Of a stretch of DNA of 64,000 bases, positions 45,421 through 53,716 are shown piece after piece. The notes under the pieces were generated by a model, which saw only the letters and a list, made by a program, of their open reading frames with translations, was not told the origin of the DNA and searched no databases. A program made the position numbers and the translations under genes. The DNA comes from Parachlamydiales bacterium (GTDB lineage: Bacteria; Chlamydiota; Chlamydiia; Chlamydiales; SM23-39). The DNA lies in assembly GCA_019694475.1 (NCBI GenBank), contig JAIBBX010000004.1:264059-328058 (forward strand), given 5' to 3'. The first letter of the stretch is position 1; every line of letters begins with the position of its first letter.

Positions 45421-46428
45421 ATGGTTAAACGCATAGCAATTAACGGTTTTGGAAGGATTGGAAGGCTCGTTTTGCGCACAGCTCTCGAGCGTCCTGATCT
45501 AGAAGTTGTCGCTATCAATGACCTGGTCCCGCCGGACAATTTAGCTTATCTTTTTAAATACGACACGGTTCACAAAACTTTTCCAGGAACGGTATCATCT
45601 GATTCTGGACATTTGGTCGTTAACGGGAAAAAGATTTTTGTTTCGGCTGAAAAAGATCCGACAAAGCTTCCATGGAAAGAAAACAAAGTGGATTACGTTG
45701 TCGAATCTACGGGCCGTTTTACTCATTTAGAGGATGCGAAGAAGCACCTCCAAGCTGGGGCCAAGAGAGTTTTAATAACAGCTCCGGGAAAAGATGACAT
45801 GCCGACTTATGTTGTGGGCGTGAATCATACCCGGTACAATCCGAAGGCAGATTTTGTCATCTGCAACGCATCGTGCACGACAAATTGTTTGGCGCCGCTT
45901 TGCAAAGTTCTTCTCGATCGTTTTGGCATCGAAGAGGGATTGATGACAACCGTTCATTCTCTAACAGCAAGCCAACCCACAGTCGACGGGCCGTCTCATA
46001 AAGATTGGCGCGGAGGGCGGGCAGCTGGATGCAATATCATTCCCTCCTCAACAGGTGCGGCGAAAGCGGTGATTTTAGCAATCCCCGAACTGAAAGGCAA
46101 ACTGACTGGGATGGCATTTCGTGTGCCCACCCCGGATGTATCGGTTGTAGATCTAACAGTCCGACTCGCCAAAGAAACGACTTATGATGAGATCGGAAAA
46201 GCGATGGACGAGGCATCGAAGACCTCGCTCAAAGGGATCTTAGCGACAACTGATGAGGAGTTGGTTTCATCTGATTTTATTGGCTCGCATTATTCTTGCA
46301 TCTACGACAAGAAGGCAGGAATTGCGTTGAGCCCACGTTTTTATAAATTAATCGCATGGTACGACAACGAAATGGGCTATTCTCACCGCGTTGTCGATCT
46401 ATTGGAGTATATGGGATCGAAAGAATGA
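45421..46428 (+). CDS. gapA: Glyceraldehyde-3-phosphate dehydrogenase
   Basis: Glycolytic enzyme, 335 residues. The NAD-binding start is [20 protein letters not shown]; the catalytic C152 lies in [11 protein letters not shown] and the substrate-binding THR loop is replaced by the usual [23 protein letters not shown] precedes the ATG. Together with uhpC it fits use of imported glucose 6-phosphate. Its position right after rplQ matches Chlamydia (CT505). Confidence 0.97.
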   Translation: MVKRIAINGFGRIGRLVLRTALERPDLEVVAINDLVPPDNLAYLFKYDTVHKTFPGTVSSDSGHLVVNGKKIFVSAEKDPTKLPWKENKVDYVVESTGRFTHLEDAKKHLQAGAKRVLITAPGKDDMPTYVVGVNHTRYNPKADFVICNASCTTNCLAPLCKVLLDRFGIEEGLMTTVHSLTASQPTVDGPSHKDWRGGRAAGCNIIPSSTGAAKAVILAIPELKGKLTGMAFRVPTPDVSVVDLTVRLAKETTYDEIGKAMDEASKTSLKGILATTDEELVSSDFIGSHYSCIYDKKAGIALSPRFYKLIAWYDNEMGYSHRVVDLLEYMGSKE

Positions 46429-46644
46429 CACTATACCGCGAGAGATTGAAGGATCAAGTTATGCCAAGGAGGCGCCCGGATTTTGGATCAGGCGTAGCCG
46501 GCGCTGAATCAGCTAAACTTAAAAAGTTTAGCGATGCAGGCGGATCCAAAAATCAGTGGCTGTCCGACGTGGGCAGAACCGATTCTTCAGTCACGAGCGG
46601 GATAAGCTCCAAATGCAAAAACCCTTTAACTTACGGAATATCCA
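46429..46644 (+). other. 216-base spacer with several inverted repeats
   Basis: No supported gene. It contains a perfect hairpin GCTAAACT–TAAAA–AGTTTAGC, enclosed by a longer imperfect pairing between GATTTTGGATC and GGATCCAAAAATC, and a third pairing between GCGCCCGG and CCGGCGC. Further down lies CAGAACCGATTCT (46574–46586), the same 13 bases as the core of the inverted repeat in the uhpC promoter. A frame starting in the gapA stop (ATGA, 46425) is open for 109 codons, but it overlaps the next gene and does not look like a protein. It may hold an RNA element or regulatory sites of the next gene. Confidence 0.4.
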
Positions 46645-47385
46645 GTGAATTTTACGAGAGAACCTATTATCGAGACAGTCATTACCCCTCGCGAAGGATG
46701 CAAATTAGTTGTCCGAAGCAGCAAGGGGGCGAGTCAGGAAGATTATTTTGTTGATGCAGTAGAAGTGGTGTCCTTTGGGCATTCATTCTTTTTCCGTTCT
46801 CAAGAGCGTCCTAAATCTTTTTTAGTTCCTGTGAGCGACTATGAAATTCTTGAGCTTAAGGAAACGCGGATGGTACTCAAGAATGTTTCTACCGACCGGT
46901 CTATCAAGATTGGCGGCGGGCGCGAAGCCCCTCCTCGTCAACGAGAAGAAGAGCCGCAAGATGCCCTTGCTGAGTCTCGTCCAGCTCCTCAGGCCGACCA
47001 GCAGCAACAGCCTCAGCACCGCGACCGCAAGCGCGATAAGCGCCGCCGCGGCAGACGGGGCCGGGACCGCGATCGTCCAGACATGCGCGATCAGCAGCAG
47101 CCTCGCGAAGCGCACGAACACCGCGAAGAGTCTGAATTCCAGCCCCCGGAGGAGCATCAACTCCCTCCTGAAGGCGGACCACAAGCCAGCGGAGAAGAAA
47201 AAGCTCCTTCATTCATTTCTAAGCTTTTTCCGCCTCCTCCGACCCTCATCAAAGAATCCTTAAGCCGTTATAAGCCGGCCGAAGGCGCAGAGGAAGAGTT
47301 CAAGGAAAAGCCGACTTTTGACGAGACGATGTTTGAGCATCCGACCTCTCAAGACAGCGATGCCGACGACGAAAACGAAGAATAA
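46645..47385 (+). CDS. Hypothetical protein with Arg-rich middle, 246 residues
   Basis: It starts with GTG (GGA 8–9 bases upstream; no ATG fits). Residues 1–90 form a compact beta-rich domain (REPIIETVITPREGCKLVVR; FGHSFFFRSQERPKSFLVPV). Residues 90–180 are of low complexity, rich in Gln, Arg, Asp and Pro (RDRKRDKRRRGRRGRDRDR), like the RNA-binding arms of RNase E-type proteins. The end is acidic. I recall a hypothetical gene (CT504) at this place in C. trachomatis. Nucleic acid binding is inferred from composition alone. Confidence 0.72.
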   Translation: MNFTREPIIETVITPREGCKLVVRSSKGASQEDYFVDAVEVVSFGHSFFFRSQERPKSFLVPVSDYEILELKETRMVLKNVSTDRSIKIGGGREAPPRQREEEPQDALAESRPAPQADQQQQPQHRDRKRDKRRRGRRGRDRDRPDMRDQQQPREAHEHREESEFQPPEEHQLPPEGGPQASGEEKAPSFISKLFPPPPTLIKESLSRYKPAEGAEEEFKEKPTFDETMFEHPTSQDSDADDENEE

Positions 47386-47390
47386 CAGTT

Positions 47391-47411
47391 AAGCCCGCTA
47401 ACTGCGGGCTT
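47391..47411 (+). terminator. Hairpin after the Arg-rich gene
   Basis: AAGCCCGC (47391–47398), loop TAACT, GCGGGCTT (47404–47411). It has a perfect 8-bp GC-rich stem, 5 bases after the stop codon, but the following sequence (GATTCATAA) has no clear T-run. Confidence 0.7.
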
Positions 47412-47454
47412 GATTCATAAGTCATTCACACACTAAAATATCATACATTCTTTT

Positions 47455-47538
<84 letters not shown>

Positions 47539-47700
47539 ATTTTTTGCCGAGCAAAAAATGCTCGGAAGCGATGGAATTGATTGCACCCTCGAGTGAGGAT
47601 TCGAAATGAGCCGCATGCAGGCGGCGAATCGGCCCGAGCGACAGGAGGCCACGAAGTGCCCCTGCGGCGAGGGGAGTCCCACCCCCCCCCCCAAGCAAAT
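47539..47700 (+). repeat. GC-rich element after tRNA-Leu, ending in a partial copy of the tRNA 3' end
   Basis: Directly after the tRNA comes CCGAGCA–AAAAA–TGCTCGG, a hairpin whose arms repeat the last bases of the tRNA. It is followed by a GC-rich stretch with many small inverted repeats (for example GCCGCATGCAGGCGGC and CCCCTGCGGCGAGGGG). The stretch ends in GAGTCCCAC (47674–47682), identical to the tRNA T-arm sequence at 47522–47530, then a run of 11 C and AAGCA, again like the tRNA end (CGAGCA). It is much richer in GC than its surroundings. It could be the remnant of an element inserted at the tRNA, with a duplicated end. Confidence 0.55.
47682..47692 (+). repeat. Homopolymer run of 11 C
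   Basis: Eleven consecutive C in a 64-kb window of balanced composition, 27 bases before the start of the methyltransferase gene. Such runs mutate by slippage. Here it is outside any supported reading frame, so it could at most alter spacing upstream of the next gene. Confidence 0.85.
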
Positions 47701-47718
47701 CATTTTTTATTTAATTTT

Positions 47719-48705
47719 ATGACTATTCTTGAGCTTGATGATTTTTTGCCTTCGATCGCCGATCACGACGATAAGCAATGCCCTTTGAAAAATTGCATCC
47801 GTAATAACTACCGACATATCCGAAAATGGGCAAAGCGGACAAACACGAATTGTTTCCGCATCTATGACCGCGACATTAAAGAATTTCCTTTGGCCATCGA
47901 CTTCTATGCAGGGAAATTTTGCATTCATTATTTTACTTTCACCCGAGAAACCGATGAACCGAAAGAGGAGCATCGAGAGGCGGCTGAGAAAGCGCTATTC
48001 GACCTTTTTGGCGCTGAAGAATCGAATCTTTATTGGCGGACAAGAATCAAGAGAAAGAAGACCGAACAGTATGAAAAAGCAGGGCGCTCGAATGATTTCT
48101 TCCAAGTGCTCGAGTATGGGATCAAGTTTTGGGTGAATCTCGAAGACTATCTCGATACGGGCCTTTTCCTCGATCATAGAGAGACAAGAAGGGCGGTTGC
48201 TGCGATTTCTAAGGGAAAAAGAGTTTTGAACCTTTTTGCCTATACATCGTCGTTTAGCGTTCATGCTGCTATGTCTGGCGCTTTATCTACTAAAAGCGTT
48301 GATATGTCCAATACCTATGCGGCGTGGGGAGAGGACAATTTTTCTCTCAACTCGCTTTCATTAGACAACAATATCGTTGTTCGAGCCGACTGCATGAAGT
48401 TTTTAGAGCAGGAGCGGGGCATTTATGATATTATCATCATCGATCCCCCGACTCTTTCGCGGTCAAAGAAAATGGATGAAATGTTCGATGTTCAAAAAGA
48501 CTATCCGTTTTTGATTCGGAAAGCTTTGGGACTTTTGGCAAAAGACGGCGTGATCTTTTTCAGCACCAATTATCGCAAATTCGACTTCGATCGGAAGTTG
48601 ATCCCGCCTTGCGAGATATTGGATATTTCTAAGAAGACATTGCCAATCGATTTCCGCGATCCTAAAATTAGGGAATGCTGGAAAATCTCCCATCCTAGAA
48701 AATAG
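47719..48705 (+). CDS. RlmK-like 23S rRNA methyltransferase (class I SAM-dependent)
   Basis: A 328-residue protein like the C-terminal half (RlmK) of E. coli RlmKL, which makes m7G2069 in 23S rRNA; related to RlmI. The N-terminal part is NCIRNNYRHIRKWAKRTNTN, then LYWRTRIKRKKTEQYEK. The SAM-binding core is GLFLDHRETRR, VLNLFAYTSSFSVHAAMSGA (motif I), VDMSNTYAAWGEDNFSLN and YDIIIIDPPTLSRSKKM (motif IV). The start ATG 47719 has no ribosome site; the frame is open upstream through the C-run. It follows the tRNA-associated element. The exact base modified is not certain. Confidence 0.82.
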   Translation: MTILELDDFLPSIADHDDKQCPLKNCIRNNYRHIRKWAKRTNTNCFRIYDRDIKEFPLAIDFYAGKFCIHYFTFTRETDEPKEEHREAAEKALFDLFGAEESNLYWRTRIKRKKTEQYEKAGRSNDFFQVLEYGIKFWVNLEDYLDTGLFLDHRETRRAVAAISKGKRVLNLFAYTSSFSVHAAMSGALSTKSVDMSNTYAAWGEDNFSLNSLSLDNNIVVRADCMKFLEQERGIYDIIIIDPPTLSRSKKMDEMFDVQKDYPFLIRKALGLLAKDGVIFFSTNYRKFDFDRKLIPPCEILDISKKTLPIDFRDPKIRECWKISHPRK

Positions 48706-48711
48706 GAGCCT

Positions 48712-49740
48712 ATGAAAAGTTCATTCGCAAGCGATAATTTTGCTGGCGTGCATCCTGAAGTGATGAGCGCCATACAAAAAGCCAATGTCGGACATGCTCT
48801 CGCATATGGAGCCGATCCCTGGACAGAGAAATTCAATCATGCGATTCAACAAACATTCGGCCCCTCAGCTGTTGGATTTGTGGTTTTTAATGGAACTGCT
48901 GCCAATGTCTGTTCGATCCAGCATGTTTTATCCTCTTGGCAGGCAGTGATCTGTTCTTCATGCGCCCATATTTGGACCGATGAATGCGGAGCCCCGCAGT
49001 CAGCCACCGGATGCACGCTATTGACCGCGGAAGCGGATAGGGGAAAAATCACTCCTCAGCAATGCGAAGCTTTTTTGCACGGCAAGGGTTTTCAGCATCA
49101 TGTTCAACCCGGGATGCTGTCGATCACTCAGTCAACGGAACTGGGAACTGTCTACACGGTCGACGAAATGAAAAAGCTGGCCCAATTCGCGCATAAGAAC
49201 GATTTATTCTTTCACGTTGATGGAGCTCGTCTTTGCAATGCTGCCGCAAGTCTCGGCGTATCGCTTAAGGCGCTGACTACGGAAATTGGAGTGGATGTTC
49301 TTTCTTTAGGAGGGACTAAGATCGGACTCATGGGAGCGGAAGCTGTTGTATTTCTGAAAGAAGGTCTAGCGAAGGATTTCCAGTACGTCAGAAAGCAGCA
49401 AATGCAGCTCGGATCAAAGATGCGTTTTCTCTCCGCCCAAATGGTCGCCCTTCTGGAAGGAGATTTGTGGCTAAGAAACGCCTCCCACGCCAACGCAATG
49501 GCTAAACTGCTGGAAGCTCAATTGCGCCGCCATTTCCCGCATTTGCCGATCCTCTACCCTGTTCAGTCAAATGCCGTATTTGTCCAGCTCCCTTCGATCG
49601 ACGTGCTGGAAAAACTTCAAAAGAAAAGCTTCTTTTGGGTCTGGGATCACGAAAAAGCCGTTGCCCGATGGATGACCTCTTGGGATACCGAGCCCGCTTT
49701 TGTTGAATCCTTCATCGAAGAACTCAAATGTATGATCTGA
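48712..49740 (+). CDS. ltaE: Low-specificity L-threonine aldolase
   Basis: PLP enzyme that splits L-threonine or L-allo-threonine to glycine and acetaldehyde. 342 residues. It begins FASDNFAGVHPEVMSAI with the typical ALAYGADPWTEKFNHAI; the PLP-binding aspartate is in FFHVDGARL and the Schiff-base K203 in SLGGTKIGLMGAEAVVF. It follows the methyltransferase by 6 bases and overlaps the next gene by 13 bases, so the three seem to form one operon. It would supply glycine from host-derived threonine. Confidence 0.93.
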   Translation: MKSSFASDNFAGVHPEVMSAIQKANVGHALAYGADPWTEKFNHAIQQTFGPSAVGFVVFNGTAANVCSIQHVLSSWQAVICSSCAHIWTDECGAPQSATGCTLLTAEADRGKITPQQCEAFLHGKGFQHHVQPGMLSITQSTELGTVYTVDEMKKLAQFAHKNDLFFHVDGARLCNAAASLGVSLKALTTEIGVDVLSLGGTKIGLMGAEAVVFLKEGLAKDFQYVRKQQMQLGSKMRFLSAQMVALLEGDLWLRNASHANAMAKLLEAQLRRHFPHLPILYPVQSNAVFVQLPSIDVLEKLQKKSFFWVWDHEKAVARWMTSWDTEPAFVESFIEELKCMI

Positions 49741-50612
49741 TTCCTCTCTACAAAGAACGTCTTGAATTAGAAGGCGCTTCCTTTTCGCCCATCGAACATG
49801 ATGATGCGATCGTTGCCATTGTTTATAAAGTCGCTTTGGCCCAGCGGGAGCTCATTTTAAAAATCTGTAAACCCTCCCACCACTTCTTCCGCGAGATTTA
49901 TTTTCTAAAATACTTCGCAGGCAAGATCCCTGTGCCCCAAATCGTTAAAACTGTTCAGCCCGGCTTTGATGTTTTTGGGGCTGTGTTAATGGACTACTTG
50001 CCTGGAAAAGTACTTAAAATCAAAGAGTTTACCGAAGAGCTCTCCTATGAAATGGGAATGCTCTTGGCACGCATTCACTTGGAGCGGGCAAAAGGCTTTG
50101 GCGATTTAATCCAGCCGCAGTTTTTGAGCCCAGATCCTCGAATACATTTCGCAGAAAAATTTGAAGAGAGCTTTGCTGAATGCAAAGGCCATTTGCCAAG
50201 CCCGTTAATGAAAGAAATTCAAACGTTTTATGTAGACCATTTAGATCTATTGAAGTCGGTTGACGGTCCTTGCATAGTCCACCGCGATTATCGACCAGGA
50301 AATGTGATTGTCGATCACGGGAAAATCAAAGGGATCATCGACTGGTCGTCAGGGCGCGCTGGTTTTGCTGAAGAAGATTTTTGTTCTATGGAACATGGCG
50401 AATGGTCGGTTCATCCGGAAAGCAAGGGGTCTTTTTTGGCAGGATATGCAAGCATCCGGCCCGTTCCCAATTATGAACCTGTAATGCCCCTTTTGCGGAT
50501 CAGTAAGGCGATCGCAACCATTGGGTATCTTGTGAAAAGAGAAATCTGGAAAAGCAGCGGAGCCTATCTGTACCAGTTGAATCGAATCTTTCTAGATCGT
50601 TTTGAGTTTTGA
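49728..50612 (+). CDS. APH/choline-kinase-like phosphotransferase
   Basis: A 294-residue protein with the aminoglycoside phosphotransferase fold (PF01636). The N-lobe has LILKICKPSHHFFREIYFLK with the ATP-binding Lys, and a MDYLPGKVL hinge. The catalytic loop is IVHRDYRPGNVIVDHGK (H185, D187, N192) and the metal-binding D205 is in GIIDWSSGRAG. The family includes drug, sugar and choline kinases. Nothing shows which substrate is used, and resistance should not be assumed. It overlaps ltaE by 13 bases. Confidence 0.85.
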   Translation: MYDLIPLYKERLELEGASFSPIEHDDAIVAIVYKVALAQRELILKICKPSHHFFREIYFLKYFAGKIPVPQIVKTVQPGFDVFGAVLMDYLPGKVLKIKEFTEELSYEMGMLLARIHLERAKGFGDLIQPQFLSPDPRIHFAEKFEESFAECKGHLPSPLMKEIQTFYVDHLDLLKSVDGPCIVHRDYRPGNVIVDHGKIKGIIDWSSGRAGFAEEDFCSMEHGEWSVHPESKGSFLAGYASIRPVPNYEPVMPLLRISKAIATIGYLVKREIWKSSGAYLYQLNRIFLDRFEF

Positions 50613-50681
50613 AATAAAATTATTATACGATAAAATCATACAGTTGAAAAGAGGCTCTCTAGCTGGGAATAGGATTAGAAA

Positions 50682-51554
50682 ATGAATAGATTTGTTTGGT
50701 TGGTTTTAAGTATTATATCTGTCTTTGGGAGAGAAGAAGTGAAAAATTATTTTTATGATGCCGGTCAGGTTCGCTACCACCTCTATCAAAGCAATGGCGG
50801 CCATGCAATCAATTGGCTGTTTTTCCCTGGCGGGCCAGGCGCCGATTCGAGCTATTTGACCAGCCTTGTTGATTGTTTGGATCTACCGGGCAATGTGTGG
50901 CTCATTGACTTGCCTGGCAATGGCGATCATGTGGTTGATGTCGATTTTGACTCTTGGATGGAAATTTTCCCAAAGGTGATTCAAAAATTTCAAAATCCCG
51001 TTTTAGTGGGCCATTCTTTTGGAGGCATGCTGCCTCTCCTGTACCCAGAAATGGAAGAGTTTTTGAAAGGCTTTGTCATCCTCAATTCAGCCCCTTCTTT
51101 GTGGCTTGAGGCCGCCTTCCACTATTCACGGCAATTCGAATTGCCCGATCTCACCAAAGAAATGCAAGAGTTCACCGCAAATCCAAGCCAAGAGACCTTT
51201 GATGCGGCTCTCGCTGCTTGCATGCCCTATTATTTCCCTAAAGAGACTCTGGAGAAAGGCAGGGCAATGCTTCTGCAGGTTCCTTTCCAATATCCGCCGG
51301 CTGTTTGGTGGCAAAGAAAAGTAATTGAACTCAATTTCACCGCAAAGTGGGTCCCTCAAACAGTGCCTACAATGATTGTCGGCGCAAAATATGATTGCAT
51401 CGTTCCTTTTTCTCTTTTTGAGAAAGATCAACGATTTCATAGAGACAACATTCAGCTTCTTTTTCTAAAAGATGCGGGACACTGCGGATGGATTGAAAAT
51501 CCCAAAGCAATGAATGAAGCTTTTGCTCAGTTTGCAAAGACAGTAGCAAAATAG
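50682..51554 (+). CDS. Alpha/beta hydrolase
   Basis: A 290-residue protein with a short hydrophobic N-terminus (RFVWLVLSIISVFG) that may be a signal peptide. The alpha/beta hydrolase core has the oxyanion segment FFPGGPGADSS, the nucleophile S112 in LVGHSFGGMLP, D238 in VGAKYDCIVP and H267 in DAGHCGW, a complete triad. PGGPGADSS resembles the HGGPG of proline iminopeptidases. The substrate is unknown. The upstream 69-base spacer is AT-rich and may hold a promoter. Confidence 0.85.
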   Translation: MNRFVWLVLSIISVFGREEVKNYFYDAGQVRYHLYQSNGGHAINWLFFPGGPGADSSYLTSLVDCLDLPGNVWLIDLPGNGDHVVDVDFDSWMEIFPKVIQKFQNPVLVGHSFGGMLPLLYPEMEEFLKGFVILNSAPSLWLEAAFHYSRQFELPDLTKEMQEFTANPSQETFDAALAACMPYYFPKETLEKGRAMLLQVPFQYPPAVWWQRKVIELNFTAKWVPQTVPTMIVGAKYDCIVPFSLFEKDQRFHRDNIQLLFLKDAGHCGWIENPKAMNEAFAQFAKTVAK

Positions 51555-51568
51555 TATATTCGCTGCTT

Positions 51569-52324
51569 GTGGGCGATATCATACTCATTGCTTTGTCAGC
51601 GTTTCTAGCTTCATTCCTCTCATTCTATTCGGGATTCGGCCTTGGAACAATCCTCATGCCGGTTACGGCCATCTTTTTGCCTCTGCCGATTGCGATCGGC
51701 CTTACGGCTATTGTTCATTTGATTCACAATCTCTTGAAAGTGGGTCTACTTTGGAAATCGATTCATTGGAAGAGTGCTTTTCAATTCGGCATACCCGCTT
51801 TACTTGCTGCGATTCCAGGAGCTTTGCTGCTCCAGTGGCTCAACAAGGTTGGCGGCGAAAAACCCTACACCCTTTTCTGCATCCATGCAAAATTTTCAGT
51901 TCTTCATTTTTTAATCGGCCTCCTTCTCATTTTCTTTGCCCTTCGGCACAAAAAGATAAGGATGCAAAATATCCGCATCGGCGGAGCTCTCAGCGGATTT
52001 TTGGGAGGTTTGTCAGGATTTCAGGGGGCCTTTCGAAGTCTTTTCCTTCTCAACGTGAATCTTCAGCCCTCCCCCTTTATCGCAACGAATGCTATCATCG
52101 CGGTCGTTATCGATGCAGTCAGGCTCACCATCTATGTCTGGAGTTTCTCGTCTCTATTGCTTCAAATAAATGGCGCCATTTTAATCAGCGCTGGCGGCGC
52201 CGCTATTTGCGGTGTTGCTTTAGGTTTTGCTCTTCTTAAAAAGGTAACCCACGAGCTGATTCAAAAAGTCGTTATGCTTTTACTTGTCATTTTAGGAGCT
52301 TGCCTTATGTTGGGAATCATTTGA
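51569..52324 (+). CDS. TauE/SafE-family (TSUP) membrane transporter
   Basis: A 251-residue inner-membrane protein with about eight membrane segments, starting at GTG 51569. It has the two-fold layout of the sulfite/sulfoacetate exporter family: SFYSGFGLGTILMPVTAIFL near residue 18 and the second repeat GALSGFLGGLSGFQGAFRSL near residue 138, each with the Gly-rich loop. Substrates of this family are mostly organosulfur anions and are not predictable here. It begins 14 bases after the hydrolase. Confidence 0.85.
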   Translation: MGDIILIALSAFLASFLSFYSGFGLGTILMPVTAIFLPLPIAIGLTAIVHLIHNLLKVGLLWKSIHWKSAFQFGIPALLAAIPGALLLQWLNKVGGEKPYTLFCIHAKFSVLHFLIGLLLIFFALRHKKIRMQNIRIGGALSGFLGGLSGFQGAFRSLFLLNVNLQPSPFIATNAIIAVVIDAVRLTIYVWSFSSLLLQINGAILISAGGAAICGVALGFALLKKVTHELIQKVVMLLLVILGACLMLGII

Positions 52325-52325
52325 T

Positions 52326-52901
52326 TTATTGCACTTTGCATGGGCCATCAGAAGGAGGGGTGTCGTCCTTAAAGACGATGCGAGGTTCCTCTTTCTCCAG
52401 CTTCGGCATTCTTGCAGGCAAAGAATCTAGAAGATTTTTCAATTCCCGATGAAAAACTTTAAAAGCGGCCGCTTTTTCCAATTCTTTTCTTGCTGAATCA
52501 GGCTCTTTGAGATCTATATAAATTTTCGCGGAAAGAACAAGAAAATCAACCGATTCTTTCTGCCCAAGAGTCTCATAAAGTCCTCTGAGAGTCAGAGACA
52601 TCGCCTCAGGATAGTTTTTTAACTGCAAGTAGATCGATGCTGTTTTTTTTACGATATCTAAATGCTTCGTCTCAAAGGCCAATTTTTGAGCGTCGAATTC
52701 ACGTATCATTGCGTGAAAATCGGCCGCCGCACGCTGCAAATCGTTCATTCGATGATAGGCTGTAGCGCGCAGATAAAGAGCGCCCATCCTCAAATTTTGC
52801 GACTCCATTGCTTTCGTGAATTGCGTCACAGCATATTCAGGGGCTTTTAAAAGATTTGTTAGGCCTTCGTCATAATAATGTTTTGGTGTGATGTGTGTCA
52901 T
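52326..52901 (-). CDS. TPR-like protein, 191 residues
   Basis: A soluble helical protein. Two to three tetratricopeptide-like units are visible: QFTKAMESQNLRMGALYLRA with TAYHRMNDLQRAAADFHAMI, then KTASIYLQLKNYPEAMSLTL, then LSAKIYIDLKEPDSARKELE. The end is Pro- and charge-rich and finishes in DGPCKVQ. There is no signal peptide. It may be a chaperone-like or scaffold protein; type III secretion chaperones of chlamydiae are also small TPR proteins, but no type III gene is near. It is convergent with the TauE gene with only one base between the stops. Confidence 0.75.
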   Translation of the reverse strand: MTHITPKHYYDEGLTNLLKAPEYAVTQFTKAMESQNLRMGALYLRATAYHRMNDLQRAAADFHAMIREFDAQKLAFETKHLDIVKKTASIYLQLKNYPEAMSLTLRGLYETLGQKESVDFLVLSAKIYIDLKEPDSARKELEKAAAFKVFHRELKNLLDSLPARMPKLEKEEPRIVFKDDTPPSDGPCKVQ

Positions 52902-52932
52902 AATTGGTGATATATTTTAAAACGAATTAGAA

Positions 52933-53631
52933 TTAATTGGAAGGATGTTTGTGGGAATAAAAAGAATATACTGCGACGATCCGAGCTACAAGAATGGCAA
53001 CATAAAATTGCCCAATCACTCCTTCTATGACTACAGCGGTTTGACTCAATTCTTTCACCGCTACGATGTCTCCATAACCAATTGTAAGAAGGGTTACGAA
53101 GCTGAAATAAAACATTTTAGAAAAATAATCCAGGATACTTAGATCCGGATGAGTCATGCCATCAATCGAGAATGATCCCGGAACGATCAATTCGATCAAT
53201 GTGTACATATACCCGAATAAAAAGGCGAAGAGGAAATAGGCGCTAATCACCCCTTTTAACGTTTCGAGTGTAACTCGAGCGCGTAGTACGACGTCATAAA
53301 TAATAGAACAGGTGCAAATCAATAAAAAAGCTGTAGTGAAGGAAATCGTGAGAACTTCAAAGAAAGACGTATGTAAAATTAAAAAGAGCCAACTAAAAAT
53401 GATCGCAGGGATTGCTAATATTGTCGCAATTATCTTAACCCACTTCCTGTGATGGATATCAAAAATGGCGAGCAGCAATCCTAGAGTCAAAAAGAATTTC
53501 CAAATCGCCGGATAGAAAACGGCCGTGAAAAAAGGCCGGAAAACGAAAAGCAGCAGCAAAATAATGAGCAATGAATTGTAAGGAGCCAGAACGTATTGCT
53601 TGAATCTTTGAATCGCTCGCATGAATTCCAT
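52933..53631 (-). CDS. Potassium channel protein (ion-channel 2 type)
   Basis: A 232-residue membrane protein. Four hydrophobic segments precede the pore module. The selectivity filter TIGYGD is at 183–188 (FVTLLTIGYGDIVAVKE), preceded by a pore helix (MFYFSFVTLL) and followed by the last membrane helix (VVIEGVIGQFYVAILVARIV). There is no cytoplasmic RCK or cyclic-nucleotide domain; the C-terminus is only YSFYSHKHPSN. It should conduct K+ across the inner membrane. It is divergent from the RND operon with an 85-base spacer. Confidence 0.88.
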   Translation of the reverse strand: MEFMRAIQRFKQYVLAPYNSLLIILLLLFVFRPFFTAVFYPAIWKFFLTLGLLLAIFDIHHRKWVKIIATILAIPAIIFSWLFLILHTSFFEVLTISFTTAFLLICTCSIIYDVVLRARVTLETLKGVISAYFLFAFLFGYMYTLIELIVPGSFSIDGMTHPDLSILDYFSKMFYFSFVTLLTIGYGDIVAVKELSQTAVVIEGVIGQFYVAILVARIVAVYSFYSHKHPSN

Positions 53632-53716
53632 ACATACAATCTATTGAACTAAATCTCAAGAAAAGTTCTTGTCATATTGCATTTCCAATGTTATTTACCC
53701 CATCTAGAGGGTGTTA

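Noticed and set aside
46425..46754. Plus-strand frame starting in the gapA stop codon (109 codons)
   Set aside because: It overlaps the start of the Arg-rich gene by 110 bases in another frame, contains the inverted repeats and shows no protein-like pattern. The spacer is better explained as non-coding.
49728..50612. APH-like gene as an antibiotic resistance determinant
   Set aside because: The fold is shared by many metabolic kinases, and the gene is embedded in an operon with threonine aldolase without any mobile-element signs.
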